DNA from: Chlorocebus sabaeus
Lineage: Eukaryota; Chordata; Mammalia; Primates; Cercopithecidae
NCBI RefSeq assembly: GCF_047675955.1
Contig: NC_132919.1
Coordinates: 66,506,816 to 66,570,815 of the forward strand
Reading direction: 5' to 3'
DNA: 64,000 bases
Shown here piece after piece: positions 13,501 to 23,370 of this stretch. The notes under the pieces were generated by a model. It was not told the DNA's origin, did not search any database, and saw only the letters and a list, made by a program, of their open reading frames with translations. How positions within the stretch are numbered: position 1 is the first letter of the stretch; each line of letters opens with the position of its first letter. The translations under genes were made by a program, and so were the position numbers.

Positions 13501-16500
13501 GGCATGTGCAGGATTGACCTCACCCAGAATTGTCCCTTTGTATGGAGCTGTGAGGGAAGGGCCTTGGGTCAACATCTTCATGGAGCTGCTGGAAGGTAAG
13601 GAGCCAGGTCCCACTCTTTCTCCAAATTCCAAATCTCCAGTGCCAAGGGTTCCCTCCTGAGTCTTGCCCAAGTTGGCCTTGGTCACTGATCCATCCATTG
13701 TTAACCTCTTGACCCTATGACCCTGCTTTCCACCACCTGCCCTGTGCTCTTGCCCTTGGCTGGCATGGAGGCTCGAGCAAGTCCCAGGTATAGCCTGGCC
13801 TTTGTTCTCCTAGGTGGCTCCCTGGGCCAGCTGGTCAAGGAGCAGGGCTGTCTCCCAGAGGACCGGGCCCTCTACTACCTGGGCCAGGCCCTGGAGGGGC
13901 TGGAATACCTCCACTCACGAAGGATTCTGCATGGGGACGTCAAAGGTAAGGCCCAGGCCCCACGGCCCTGGTCCCCAGCAGGCTCTTCTCTCACACCATC
14001 CTGCCTGATCTCCTCTCAGTTCTGGGCTAGCCTGGTCATCTCCAGTAGCAGGCCCTGAGTCAGGCTGACAGGACTCTGCCTGTAGGAAGGGGAATGATGT
14101 TCTCCAACCCCTTAGCCAAGCACTATAGTTTCTGGTAGATGGTGGCCACAGAGAACTGAAGGTCAAGCTCCCATCCAGTGGTGACCCCTGGTACGGGGTT
14201 GGGGCAGGCGAGCAGAGTGGCAGCGTTCCCCAGAGTAAACCCTGCTCCTGTCCCCTTGCCCTCAGAGATCCTGTCTGCCTCTAGCCTGAACTGATACCCT
14301 CCTCCCTTCCTCCACAAATGATGAAACTAATCAGAAGCAGCAGCTGCCACGTAGGGTCAGCCAGAAAATTACGTCACTGGAGGGCAGGCCAAACCGAGCC
14401 AGGGTGGGCTGGGACCCGGCATGACTCACCTGTTCCTCTTCCTCCCCGGGGCGGCCTGGCAGCTGACAACGTGCTCCTGTCCAGTGATGGGAGCCATGCA
14501 GCCCTCTGCGACTTTGGCCATGCTGTGTGTCTTCAACCTGATGGCCTGGGGAAGTCCTTGCTCACAGGTAAGGCCCCCCACCAACTGCTGTGCCCCCCAG
14601 TGCATTCATTCGCCGAATGCCTTCCATGCTTTCCAGAATGGGAATTGAGATGTGAACACTTAGGTCCACCTGTGTGTTTAAGCCCCGCACCCAGTCTGGA
14701 TGATTATCAGGGTTTCTTTGTTATGCGGAAATGCGATCATGGATGTCAGGTGCTCATCGCTGATGCTCCTGTACACAGGGAAGAGAGGGAAAGGCTGTTG
14801 ACTCTCGCTAGGTCCCAGGCCTTCTGCCTTGGAGGCCCCATGGCTCCCCCCGCCTCTTGTCTGGCCTTTTTAGGGGAGTGCACTGCTAGCCTGTGACCCC
14901 AGCTCTCCTGCGCCTCTGAGCACAGTTGGCTGGAAGCACAGTGGGCAGGCTGCCCAAGGGCCCTGGTCTCTAAAGCCAGTGAAATATCTTTCTTTAACTC
15001 CTCTGATTATTGAAATAATCCATGCCCACTGTGAAGTATAGAGTTAAGCATATAAAAGAGGTGGAGAACAGAATTCTCACCATTCCTCTTACCCAGAGAG
15101 AGAATCACAAATTTTTTTGTTGTTTTCGTTAAGACGGAGTTTCACTCTGTCACCCAGGCTGGAGTGCAGTGGCACAATCTCGGCTCACTGCAACCTCCGC
15201 CTCCTGGGTTCAAGCAATTCTCCTTCCTCAGCCTCCTCAGTAGCTAGGATTATAGGCACCTGCCATCATGCCCAGCTAATTTTTGTGTTTTTAGTAGAGA
15301 TGGGGTTTTGCCATGTTGGCCAGGCCAGTCTCAAACTCCAGACCTCAGGTGATCTGCCCCACTCAGCCTCCCAAAGTGCTGGGATTACAGGTGTGAGCCT
15401 CTGCGCCCGACTGAATCATGAATATTTTAGATAACTCCTTCCAGGCTGTTGTTTTCCCTGTGTCTAGTTAGCGCCATTATAACACAATTTTGTGCCCTGC
15501 TTTTTTCATTTATAGCATTAAGGATAAAATGATTTCATTCTGACCAACAGAAAAAGAATCTTTGGGAAGTATATGATTGTGTGTTGTTGAAGGACTGTGT
15601 TGACAATTCTGAAGATGTAAATTGAATGTGGACACTTGACCTCTACCCGTGTTGTTTTAAGCTCTTTTAAAATAACTTCAGTGGGCTTTTTCTTGTTACA
15701 AAAAAAAAAAAAAATGTATCTTTTCTAATTTTTTTTAACTTTTATTTTTTAGAGACAGAGTCTTGCTCTGTCACCCAGGCTGGAGTGCAGTAGCTCACTC
15801 ATAGCTCACTGCAGCCTCAAGCTCCTTGGCTCAAGTGATCCTGCCGCCTCAGCTTCCTGAGTATGAGTAGCTGGGACCACAGGCATGCACCACCATGTCC
15901 GGCTCATTTTTTTTATTTTTTGTAGATATACATGGGGTCTCAGTATGTTGCCCGGGCTGGTCTCAAATTCCTGGATTTAAGTGGTCCTCCCACCTCAGTC
16001 TCCCAAAGTGCTGGGATTACAGGCATGAGCCACTGCCTGACCCTTTTTTCTAATATCTTTTGAAGAAAGTAGAGCTAAGCAAAAATTACAAATACAGATC
16101 ACCAGGAAAAAAACCACTGTTCACATCTGCCATCTATTCTTTCAGTCTTTTATGCAAATAAGTTTTCTATTATGATTTTTAAATTTCACTTACTAGTATT
16201 TCAGGAACATCATACCAGTAATTAACCTTCTACAACCTAATTTGTAATGTCCAGCCCCTGCCCTATTTTCAAAAAACACTTTAAGGGTTTGGTCCAAAGG
16301 GCAGAGTCCATATCATGGATGCTCTGTTGCTTGGTACAAGTTCCCAGCAGAGTCCCCGCCTAGCTCCTCCCTACAAGTTTGACTTGGAGATGTTATTTCT
16401 GTATTTAAAGTACTTTAACATGGCCAGATACAGTGGCTCATGCCTGTAATCTCAGCACTTTGGAAGGCCGAAGTGGGTGGCTCACCTGAGATCAGGAGTT

Positions 16501-19500
16501 TGAAACCAGCCTAGCCAGCATGGTGAAACCCCATCTCTACTAAAAATATAAAAATTAGCTGGGCGTGGTGGCTCATGCCTGTAATTCCAGCTACTCAGGA
16601 GGCTGAGGCAGGAGAATCGCTTGAACCCAGGAAACGGAGGTGGCAGTGAGCCAAGATCGCACCACCGTACTCCAGCCTGGGTTGACAGAGCGAGACTCTG
16701 TCTCAAAGAACGAAAAAGATAATAAAATAAAAAGTACTTTAACAGTGACAAATTTAAGATACCCCGAGGATTAACTGGGGTGACCATTGCCTAGGCTCCT
16801 GCCCATCAGCATTCCAGGTGACTTTATGTCTTATCCGCCTTCTCAGGGGACTACATCCCTGGCACAGAGACCCACATGGCTCCGGAGGTGGTGTTGGGCA
16901 GGCGCTGCGACGCCAAGGTGGACGTCTGGAGCAGCTGCTGCATGATGCTGCACATGCTCAACGGCTGCCACCCCTGGACTCAGTTCTTCCGAGGGCCGCT
17001 CTGCCTCAAGGTCGGTGACGGCACCCGGCATGGCCAACATGGGGAGCTGCAGGGCCCTGGGGCCCGGGCCGCAGGCTTGAGGGGCTGCTCTGCGGTGGCA
17101 TTTGGAGCAAGGGGAGGCCTGGTCATCCATGTGGGATCCTAATTCAAATACTTGCCACCCAAATCTGGGGGTACAAAGGGAGATCCAGCTGCGGAGGCTC
17201 ACCAAGTTCATGGCAGGTGAGAACCCTCTTCTGTCCATACCCTGGGCCCCATCCACCTGCCTCCTAATGGGCCGGGCCTGGAAGCTATGGGCATCTTGCT
17301 GCCTGGCTCTGGCCTGTATTACGGGCTCCATGTGTCCCTGTCCTGGGAAAAGTGCCCTCACTGTAGCCCAGACCCCTCCATTCCTTGTGATAGACCCCAG
17401 CACAGTGGCAGCAGGGGCCGGCGGGAGTTGCACAGAGAGCAGTAACAGCCGGGTATCAGGAAATGAGGGAAGGCAGGCCTCACCTGTTGTCTTTTGTGCC
17501 CCAGATTGCCAGCGAGCCTCCGCCTGTGAGGGAGATCCCAGCCTCCTGCGCCCCTCTCACAGCCCAGGCCATCCAAGAGGGGCTGAAGAAAGAGCCCGTC
17601 CACCGCGCGTCTGCAGCGGAGCTGGCAGGGAAGGTGAACCGGGCACTACAGCAAGGTAAAAGGAGCCGCGCGCTGGCTGACCCGGGGGGCAGAGGACAGA
17701 GGTGGACAGAGGAGACAGGTGGCCGCAGGTCCAGAGCAAGGTACCCCTCAGAGCCTTAGTTTCCCCTCTGGAGTAGGGGGTGCAGCAGCCTCGGGGTTGT
17801 TGGGAGATTGTGGCAGTACCACGCCTTGACGCAGAGGCAGCGCTCAGGAGATGGGAAAGAGAAAATTCACACACAAACTCGAAGTGCTTTTTCCATTCTC
17901 CCACTCAACTACAATCAACCCGAAGACTCCTGTGACCACATGTGTGGGGATTTCCACCCCACCAAGCCAGCAATCAGTTCGCAGCAGACACGAGCTGGGT
18001 GTCCTCTAATTCAGTTCTGTTCTAACACTATCTACCTGGAGGCAGCGTCAGAGCCCGCAACAGGAGGGCTTGATCCCCAAGACTGTGCCCCCTACCCATG
18101 CCAGTCTCAGGCCCACGTGTTTACCTGTGCTTCTGACCAACTGGCTATAAATCAGGGACCCCACGACCCCCTCCTTGGGATCGATTAATTTGCTGGAGTG
18201 GCTCACAGAACTCAGAGAAACCTTACATTTACCAGTTTATTAGAAAGGATATTACAAAGGATACAAATGAGATGCATAGGGCAAGGCATGTGGGAGGGAG
18301 CGCGGAGCTTCCAGGGCTTGGCACCCTCCAGGAACCTCCACGTGCCCAGCTACCAGAAGCTCTCTGAACCCTGTCTTCTTGGGTTTTTGTGGAGGCTTCA
18401 TTACAAAGTCATGACTGATGAAACCATTGGCCATTGGCGAACAGCTTAACCTTTAGCCCCCTTCCCTCCCAGCATGTGGGATGGTAGGATGAAAGTCCCA
18501 GCCCTCTAATCCTGCCTATGTCTCTCGGATGACCAGCCTCCATCCTGAAGCTATCTAGGGGCTGCCAGCCTTCAGTCAATCCATTAGTACACAGAAAGAG
18601 ATCACTTTGGAGAGTAAGGCTTTTAGGAGTTATGTGCCAGAAATGGGGTTAAAGATGAAATATATGTTTACTAATATCACAAGGGTTATGATGTGTAAAG
18701 GGGGCTGAAACTCGCTAGGAATCCAAGAATACAAAATAAAGAGAGGCCGGGAGCAGTGGCACACACCTGTAATCCCAGCACTTTGGGAGGCTGGGGCAGG
18801 AGGATCACTTGAGGCCAGGAGTTCAAGATCAGCCTGAACAACATAGCAAGACCCTTTCTCTGCAAAAAAAATTTAAAAATTAACCAGACATGGTGGCATG
18901 TGCCTGTAGTCCCAGCTACTCAGGAGGTGGGAGGATTGTTTGAGCCTGGGAGGTCGAGGCTGCAGTGAGCCACGATTGTACCACTGTACTCCAGCCTGGG
19001 CAGCAGAGACCCTGACTCAAAAAATAAATAAATGAAGCCAGGTAACACTCGAGAGCCATTTGACTGGAAAAAAGCAGAAAGTTGGTGGGATGTGGGGCTG
19101 TTGGGACCCCTCGGGTGCTGCTGATGGGCAAGTGGACAAGGCTGCCCACTCTGGAATGCACCTGGCTGCACTCAGGCAGATGTCTGCAGACTGAGACCCA
19201 GGACCGCTACCCCTGGGTGCACTGACAAAGGAATGCCAACAGATCCCTATCGGAACACGCCTGAGGATGCGCACTACAGCTTCCTTTGTGGGAGGGGAGT
19301 GGGGTACGGTGGGGTCCCTCATTGGGAGGACAGAGACACAAAAGAGGATGCCGCATGGAGCACCAAGCAGTTAAAGCAACTCGGTGTTCACAGAGCAGCA
19401 TGGACGGATCCTAAAGCCATGGTGCCGAGTGCAAAGAGAACCCGACACAGAATGGAACCCAGATGGTAATGTTTGGTAAACTAAAAACTGATCAATAGCC

Positions 19501-22500
19501 AGGTATGGTGGCGCACGTCTGTAGTCCCAGCCACTCAGGAAGCTGAGGTGGAAGGATCGCTTGAGCCCAGGAGTTGGAGTCCAGCCTGGGCAACATGGTG
19601 AGACCTCGTCTCTTTAAAAAACAAAAAATACAAAAATAAAAATCGATAAATAAAACAACACACATTTTGCAAGAACACAACCCAATCAAAAATGATACAT
19701 CAAACACAATAGAACGTCACCTGAGGGATGGGCACAAAAAGGCCGTGATTATAGGAATGAAAATGAAATAAAACCAGAGAGATCTTGCACCTCACCAAAG
19801 ACAGCTGCTAGTTAGAAGGATGAGGGTGGTCCCAGGGTTGAACTCGCCCCGCACCAGAACCAACGGTGCCTGGGGAAGTACTGACTGAGGACGGGGTAGG
19901 AGAGATGGTGGGTCCAGGATGCCACTTTGCCTAGGAGCTCTTGAGTTGGTGCAGCCCCAGGGCTTTTTTCAATCTTCTCTTTCTTGTTAACAAAGTCCTC
20001 TGGAACTGATTCTGTAGTTTTTCAATTTGCTACTGACACCTAGAAGGAAAACAGAACTAAAGACAGAAATCCAGTCCTATCCCTGTTATATTGGGACCAT
20101 CTGACTGAGGAAGTCTCCTGTGGAGACCACCACGCTGCCCTCTGAAGTCACCTCCCATGGTGGCCTGGGGCAGGTCCTCCCCTCTGTTCGCCTCTAGCCC
20201 TTCTGCACTCAGGAGAGGCCTCTCCTGCCTGGATAGCCTGTGCACAGCACGCTTCCCCTCACCATTGTCCTCTCTGTTTTCTAGTGGGAGGTCTGAAGAG
20301 CCCTTGGAGGGGAGAATATAAAGAACCAAGACATCCACCACCAAATCAAGCCAATTATCACCAGACCGTCCATGCCCAGCCGAGGGAGTTTTCGCCAAGG
20401 GCCCCAGAGCCTCGGCCAGTTGAGGAGACAACAGGCAGAGCCCCTAAGCTCCAGCCTCCTCTCCCACCAGAGCCCCCAGAGCCAAACAAGTCTCCTCCCT
20501 TGACTTTGAGCAAGGAGGAGTCTGGGATGTGGGAACCCTTACCTCTGTCTTCCCTGGAGCCAGCCCCTGCCAGAAACCCCAGCTCACCAGAGCGGAAAGC
20601 AACCTTCCCGGAGCAGGAACTGCAGCAGCTGGAAATAGGTACGGGCAACCATGGCTGCAGCTGGGCCCCCGAGCACTGGCCACGGAGGGAGGCCGGCGCT
20701 TCTTATCTGCGGTGTGGGCTTGCTTCCAGCCCCTTCCCCAGCAGCTCAGCTTCTACAGACTGTGCAGGAAGAACCCCTGAAAACACAGCCAGCCTCCTCC
20801 CAGTCTTCCACAGCCATTTTCTTCCACTTTTCCCTGCAGAATTATTCCTGAACAGCCTGTCCCAGCCATTTTCTCTGGAGGAGCAAGAGCAAATTCTCTC
20901 GTGCCTCAGCATCGACAGCCTCTCCCTGTCGGATGACAGCGAGAAGGTGAGTCAGTTGTGGCCCTGCAGCCATGGCTCCAGGGGTGTGGTTCTCCCGGTC
21001 CTGGCACAGAGCAAATAGCTTTGCGTCCAGCTAGTGAATGGACTCTGCAAGTAGTGGGTAAAGGGAGGGTGATGGGGGTCACCCCTTCCTTCTGGTAGGG
21101 GTCCTTACTAGGTCGGGGGAGGTGGTCATGGTTCAGAGTGAGAGAAACAATGGGAATCTACCCTTCTGGGATTAGGGAATGTGTTTTGCCACCAGAGATA
21201 ATGGGGAGGCAGGCCTTGGTCCCCCGTGGAGGCAACCCTTACCCTCCTCCAGCTGAGGGCATGAGCAGTGCCCCTTTGCCTCAAATGAGACCCAAGCCAG
21301 AGATGGATCCTGGAGCCCAGGGCCCTGAGTCCGTACCCAATCCTGTTGTTTCAGAACCCATCAAAGGCCTCTCAAAGCTCGCGGGACACCCTGAGCTCAG
21401 GCGTACACTCCTGGAGCAGCCAGGCCGAGGCTCGAAGCTCCAGCTGGAACATGGTGCTGGCCCGGGGACGGCCCACCGACACCCCAAGCTATTTCAATGG
21501 TACAGTCCAATTCCCACCTGCTCAGCAGCCCCCATGGCAGCTGATCTGCCTGGAGCTAGACAGCCATTGAGGGATTGTGTCTCCCCTCCCCTGGCACAGT
21601 GGGAGGGAGGAAGGCGCCTGGTCCCAGAACTTGAGGTTCCTGGCCAGTAAGTTGGGTTTCGAGCAAAGGTCCCCATCACCCACGAGCCTCTCCTGATTGG
21701 GCAGTGAGGGACCATTATCCCCTCATTGGCGGCTGATGGAGTCCCAGAAGGTTCCCCTAGCTTGTGGAGGAGAGCAGTCTCTCTTGACCTGGAGTCAGGA
21801 AACTGAGCAATTAATCTCTTCTAAAGGGAAAGGAACAGGACCCATGAGCATTTTAATCAGAAACAGCAAAAGGAGCCCCCTCTGAGATCTGAGGTCAAAT
21901 GAGAAAGACAACATAAAATTCCTTCGTTTTCAAGCTTGATTGCATAGGTTATGATGTGGCTTTGCTAGTACAAGGGCATCATCAGATCAGAGTGCCCTGC
22001 TCTCCAGGGCAAGTGTGACTCATGGCAGCAGGCCAGAGGCCACTTCAACTCGGGGAACAATCTAAATTGCTCATAATCTAATTTAAGGATCTTTGTGTTC
22101 AGTTCCTTTCTGCTTTGCATCCAAGTTGAAATACTACTTCCCCATAGGAGCCAACCCCAGCTCTTAGCAACGCACAGGCCAGATCCCAGGTGCTGGCAGC
22201 CAGGAAGAACTAGCAGGTGTATATAACACGAGGGCTGTTCCAGCCTGAATTTTTTATTTTTCTTATAAAATGCAACTTTGTGACTGGGTGTGGTGGCTCA
22301 CACCTGTAATCCCAGCACTTAGGGAGGCCAAGGCGGGTGGATTACATGAGGTCAGGAATTTGAGAGCAGCCTGACCAACATGGTGTAACCCCATCTTTAC
22401 TAAAAATATAAAAATTAGCTAGGTGTAGTGGCACATGCCTGTAATCCCAGCTACTCGAGAGGCTGAGGCAGGAGAATCACTTGAACCCGGGAGATAGAGG

Positions 22501-23370
22501 TTGCAGTGAGCTGAGATTGCTCCATTGCACTACAGCCAGGGCGACACCGTGAGACTCTGTCTCAAAAACAAACAGAAATGCAGCTGCGCTTAGACCAGCC
22601 CAAATTTTATCTCTGCTGCTCCATCACACCAGGCCTGCTCCCCTCTACATTAAGGGCAGAGTGACTTTTAACAAAAACATTCCCTCAGCCCCTGCCAGGA
22701 CCCTGGTCCTTGGAGAGCCAGCAGCCGCTCTCCTGACTGTCACCTTGCCCGCCTTCTAGGTGTGAAAGTCCAAATACAGTCTCTCAATGGTGAACACCTG
22801 CACATCCGGGAGTTCCACCGGGTCAAAGTGGGAGACATCGCCACTGGCATCAGCAGCCAGGTAAGGGGGGCAGGTACACTCTTGACCGGCAGAGTCCCAG
22901 AAGCCAGTGCACCTGGCCCCACCCTCCAGGAGGAAGGCTTTCAAAGTAGTAGAATGGCACTCTAGGGAACACGTGGAATTGGCCTTCGACGTCCCCCAGG
23001 GCCTCAAAGTAAGACTGGCAGTGGTGACGGAGAGGTCCTCCAGACCCACACTTGGGCTGGGTGGGATTCTCTGAGTCCTGTGGAATGACAAACAGACAGT
23101 GCCCTTAGGGCTGCCAGTCTGGCTGGAGGGAGATGTCTTTACCTTTCTACGTGGCTTCTGAGCCCCATGCCATGATCTCAGCCCACTGGTTTGCTCCACC
23201 CTTAGATCCCAGCCGCAGCCTTCAGCTTGGTGACCAAAGATGGGCAGCCTGTTCGCTATGACATGGAGGTGCCAGACTCGGGCATCGACCTGCAGTGCAC
23301 GCTGGCCCCTGATGGCAGCTTCGCCTGGAGCTGGAGGGTCAAGCATGGCCAGCTGGAGAACAGGCCCTAA
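1304..23370 (+). CDS. MAP3K14: MAP3K14 (NF-kB-inducing kinase, NIK), 3' 13 coding exons; 5' end off window
   Basis: Serine/threonine MAP3 kinase of the non-canonical NF-kB pathway. Downstream of BAFF, CD40, LTbR and similar receptors it phosphorylates IKK-alpha, leading to p100 processing. Thirteen exons with GT/AG boundaries and matching phases give 838 codons plus TAA. The human protein is 947 residues, so about 109 N-terminal residues, including the TRAF3-binding segment, lie upstream of the window. Visible in order: a lysine/arginine-rich NLS-like stretch, proline-rich region, glycine loop GRGSFGEV, catalytic lysine in CAVKK, HGDVKADN catalytic loop, CDFG, GTETHMAPE activation segment, and a long C-terminal region that in the family binds IKK-alpha and TRAF2. 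No internal stop or frameshift is seen. The largest intron (3856-13465) separates the glycine-loop exon from the rest of the kinase domain. Identification is essentially certain. Confidence 0.97.
1623..2237 (+). CDS. MAP3K14: MAP3K14 large coding exon, basic/proline-rich regulatory region
   Basis: 205 codons, phase 0 at both ends. Rich in Pro, His and Leu. It contains two consecutive 17-residue units, each with KLACVDS followed by a PLP..PHL motif, and ends at GVLLTE before the kinase domain. In NIK this part is described as a negative regulatory region that contacts the C-terminus. Confidence 0.96.
1939..2040 (+). repeat. MAP3K14: 51-bp coding tandem repeat, two copies, in MAP3K14
   Basis: Two adjacent 51-bp units both starting GCAAACTGGCCTGTGTAGAC, offset exactly 51 bp and in frame. 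They give the twin KLACVDS..PLP..PHL motifs in the regulatory region. The human protein has the same duplication as I recall it, so it predates this species. Confidence 0.85.
2684..2996 (-). mobile_element. Alu
   Basis: Antisense Alu. ATTCCATCCACTTTT occurs on both sides, so the target duplication is still readable. Confidence 0.92.
3017..3326 (-). mobile_element. Alu
   Basis: Antisense full-length Alu 20 bp from the previous one; together they form a direct pair. Confidence 0.93.
3718..3855 (+). CDS. MAP3K14: MAP3K14 coding exon, kinase N-lobe start
   Basis: 46 codons in phase 0. Carries the ATP-binding glycine loop (LGRGSFGEVHRM) and the catalytic lysine pair in FQCAVKK (human K429/K430). 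Acceptor accccag, donor gtatgc. Confidence 0.97.
6017..6298 (-). mobile_element. Alu (older type)
   Basis: Antisense, diverged copy beginning with poly-T and ending gccccaccggg. Confidence 0.88.
6350..6500 (+). mobile_element. Alu left monomer / partial
   Basis: Only the left arm is present (gggtacagtggctcatgcttg to tctaccacaaag). Confidence 0.82.
6648..6936 (+). mobile_element. Alu
   Basis: Sense full-length copy, first of four consecutive sense Alus (to 7971). Confidence 0.92.
6945..7245 (+). mobile_element. Alu, younger type
   Basis: Sense copy with gcgtgaactcaggaggcggagcttg right-arm features of S/Y Alus. Confidence 0.92.
7250..7488 (+). mobile_element. Alu with internal deletion
   Basis: The left arm lost about 60 bp between ctagcattt and ctttgtagagacc; the right arm is intact. 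Confidence 0.85.
7681..7971 (+). mobile_element. Alu
   Basis: Sense, full-length, short A tail. Confidence 0.92.
8549..8845 (+). mobile_element. Alu, first of a shared-target pair
   Basis: Sense copy preceded by AAGAATACCAAAGAAG (8531-8546) and followed by the same target word (8846-8860). Confidence 0.93.
8861..9162 (+). mobile_element. Alu, second of a shared-target pair
   Basis: Sense copy directly after the target word at 8846-8860; followed by a third copy, AAGATTACCAAAGAAA (9163-9178). Confidence 0.93.
9342..9641 (+). mobile_element. Alu (older type)
   Basis: Sense copy with diverged left arm (atctcaacatgttcgaggccaagg) and a long A tail. Confidence 0.9.
10933..10947 (-). promoter_or_regulatory. 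CTCF-like motif
   Basis: AGCGCCCCCTGGTGA matches the reverse of the CTCF core very well; in the large MAP3K14 intron, between Alus. Confidence 0.5.
11018..11324 (+). mobile_element. Alu, first of a shared-target pair
   Basis: Sense copy preceded by AAGTCTAAGAG and followed by AGGTCTAAGAG at 11325. Confidence 0.93.
11335..11625 (+). mobile_element. Alu, second of a shared-target pair
   Basis: Sense copy between the second (11325) and third (11625) copies of the GTCTAAG target word. Confidence 0.93.
12080..12379 (+). mobile_element. Alu
   Basis: Sense full-length copy with gccgggcgcggtggctcac start. Confidence 0.93.
12616..12915 (-). mobile_element. Alu, shared-target pair
   Basis: Antisense copy between GGAATGTAG at 12574 and at 12916. 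Confidence 0.92.
12925..13242 (-). mobile_element. Alu, shared-target pair
   Basis: Antisense copy between GGAATGTAG at 12916 and at 13243; young-type arm (ctcactgcaagctccgcctcc). Confidence 0.93.
13466..13595 (+). CDS. MAP3K14: MAP3K14 coding exon, kinase alpha-C region to hinge
   Basis: Encodes VRLEVFRAEELMACAG, which holds the alpha-C glutamate, through the gatekeeper/hinge segment FMELLEG. Leaves in phase 1 with donor gtaagg. Confidence 0.97.
13814..13945 (+). CDS. MAP3K14: MAP3K14 coding exon, catalytic loop
   Basis: Runs from GSLGQLVKEQG to ILHGDVK. The catalytic loop has HGD where most kinases have HRD, a known NIK trait. Both boundaries are phase 1. Confidence 0.97.
14463..14567 (+). 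CDS. MAP3K14: MAP3K14 coding exon, DFG segment
   Basis: Continues the catalytic loop as ADNVLLSSDG and contains the magnesium-binding CDFGHAV motif. Acceptor cag at 14460-14462, donor gtaagg at 14568. Confidence 0.97.
15113..15411 (-). mobile_element. Alu
   Basis: Antisense full-length copy. Confidence 0.92.
15728..16041 (-). mobile_element. Alu (AluJ-like)
   Basis: Antisense diverged copy with ctcaagctccttggctcaag arm. Confidence 0.9.
16421..16712 (+). mobile_element. Alu
   Basis: Sense copy about 135 bp before the activation-loop exon of MAP3K14. Confidence 0.91.
16847..17010 (+). CDS. MAP3K14: MAP3K14 coding exon, activation loop and APE motif
   Basis: Encodes GDYIPGTETHMAPEVVLG; the Thr of GTET corresponds to human T559. 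VDVWSSCCMMLHML and the HPWTQFFRG segment follow. Leaves in phase 0 with donor gtcggt, a weaker donor than its neighbours. Confidence 0.97.
17505..17655 (+). CDS. MAP3K14: MAP3K14 coding exon, kinase C-lobe end
   Basis: Encodes IASEPPPVREIPASCAPLTA through VNRALQQ, the end of the kinase domain. Phase 0 in, phase 1 out; donor gtaaaa. Confidence 0.97.
17850..18700. mobile_element. Old LTR-like interspersed repeat, class not assigned
   Basis: Sequence such as gagtggctcacagaactcag, ggatattacaaaggatacaa and tgaagctatctaggggctgc is text I recognise as an old dispersed primate repeat, probably a solitary LTR. I cannot name the family. No viral coding sequence is present. Confidence 0.35.
18745..19023 (+). 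mobile_element. Alu (AluJ-like)
   Basis: Sense diverged copy with ttgaggccaggagttcaagatcagcc arm, A-rich end interrupted by taaataaa. Confidence 0.9.
19498..19640 (+). mobile_element. Alu right-arm fragment
   Basis: Starts agccaggtatggtggcgcac and runs into an A-rich tail; left arm missing. Confidence 0.8.
20285..20638 (+). CDS. MAP3K14: MAP3K14 coding exon, proline-rich C-terminal linker
   Basis: 118 codons of low-complexity Pro/Ser/Glu sequence (PPLPPEPPEPNKSPP and similar) after the kinase domain, ending in LQQLEIE. Probably flexible, leading to the IKK-alpha/TRAF2-binding region. Confidence 0.96.
20840..20946 (+). CDS. MAP3K14: MAP3K14 coding exon, C-terminal region
   Basis: Encodes LFLNSLSQPFSLEEQEQI and an acidic/serine segment ending LSDDSEK, within the C-terminal region needed for partner binding in this family. 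Phase 1 in, phase 0 out. Confidence 0.96.
21355..21499 (+). CDS. MAP3K14: MAP3K14 coding exon, serine-rich C-terminal segment
   Basis: Encodes NPSKASQSSRDTLSSG through PTDTPSYFNG. Serine-rich. Phase 0 in, phase 1 out; acceptor tttcag, donor gtacag. Confidence 0.96.
22280..22569 (+). mobile_element. Alu
   Basis: Sense copy about 190 bp upstream of the penultimate MAP3K14 exon. Confidence 0.91.
22760..22860 (+). CDS. MAP3K14: MAP3K14 penultimate coding exon
   Basis: Encodes VKVQIQSLNGEHLHIREFHR through ATGISSQ, the start of the compact C-terminal module. Phase 1 in, phase 0 out. Confidence 0.96.
23206..23370 (+). CDS. MAP3K14: MAP3K14 last coding exon with stop
   Basis: 54 codons ending WRVKHGQLENRP and TAA at 23368-23370. 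The acceptor is cttag at 23201-23205. The C-terminus matches the human protein as I remember it. Confidence 0.97.
   Translation: MPAAAFSLVTKDGQPVRYDMEVPDSGIDLQCTLAPDGSFAWSWRVKHGQLENRP

Larger units (their letters stand above)
14568..16846 (+). other. MAP3K14: MAP3K14 intron between DFG and activation-loop exons
   Basis: Contains three Alus (15113-15411, 15728-16041, 16421-16712) and otherwise unremarkable AT-rich sequence. Confidence 0.8.
17656..20284 (+). other. MAP3K14: MAP3K14 intron after the kinase domain
   Basis: Contains an old LTR-like repeat (about 17.85-18.70 kb), one full and one partial Alu, and a GGGGATTTCC kappa-B consensus at 17946. No exon seen. Confidence 0.8.

Noticed and set aside
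20639..21018. MAP3K14 reading through past LQQLEI to a longer exon
   Set aside because: The frame stays open by chance into the intron; the donor gtacgg and acceptor at 20840 restore the known protein sequence.
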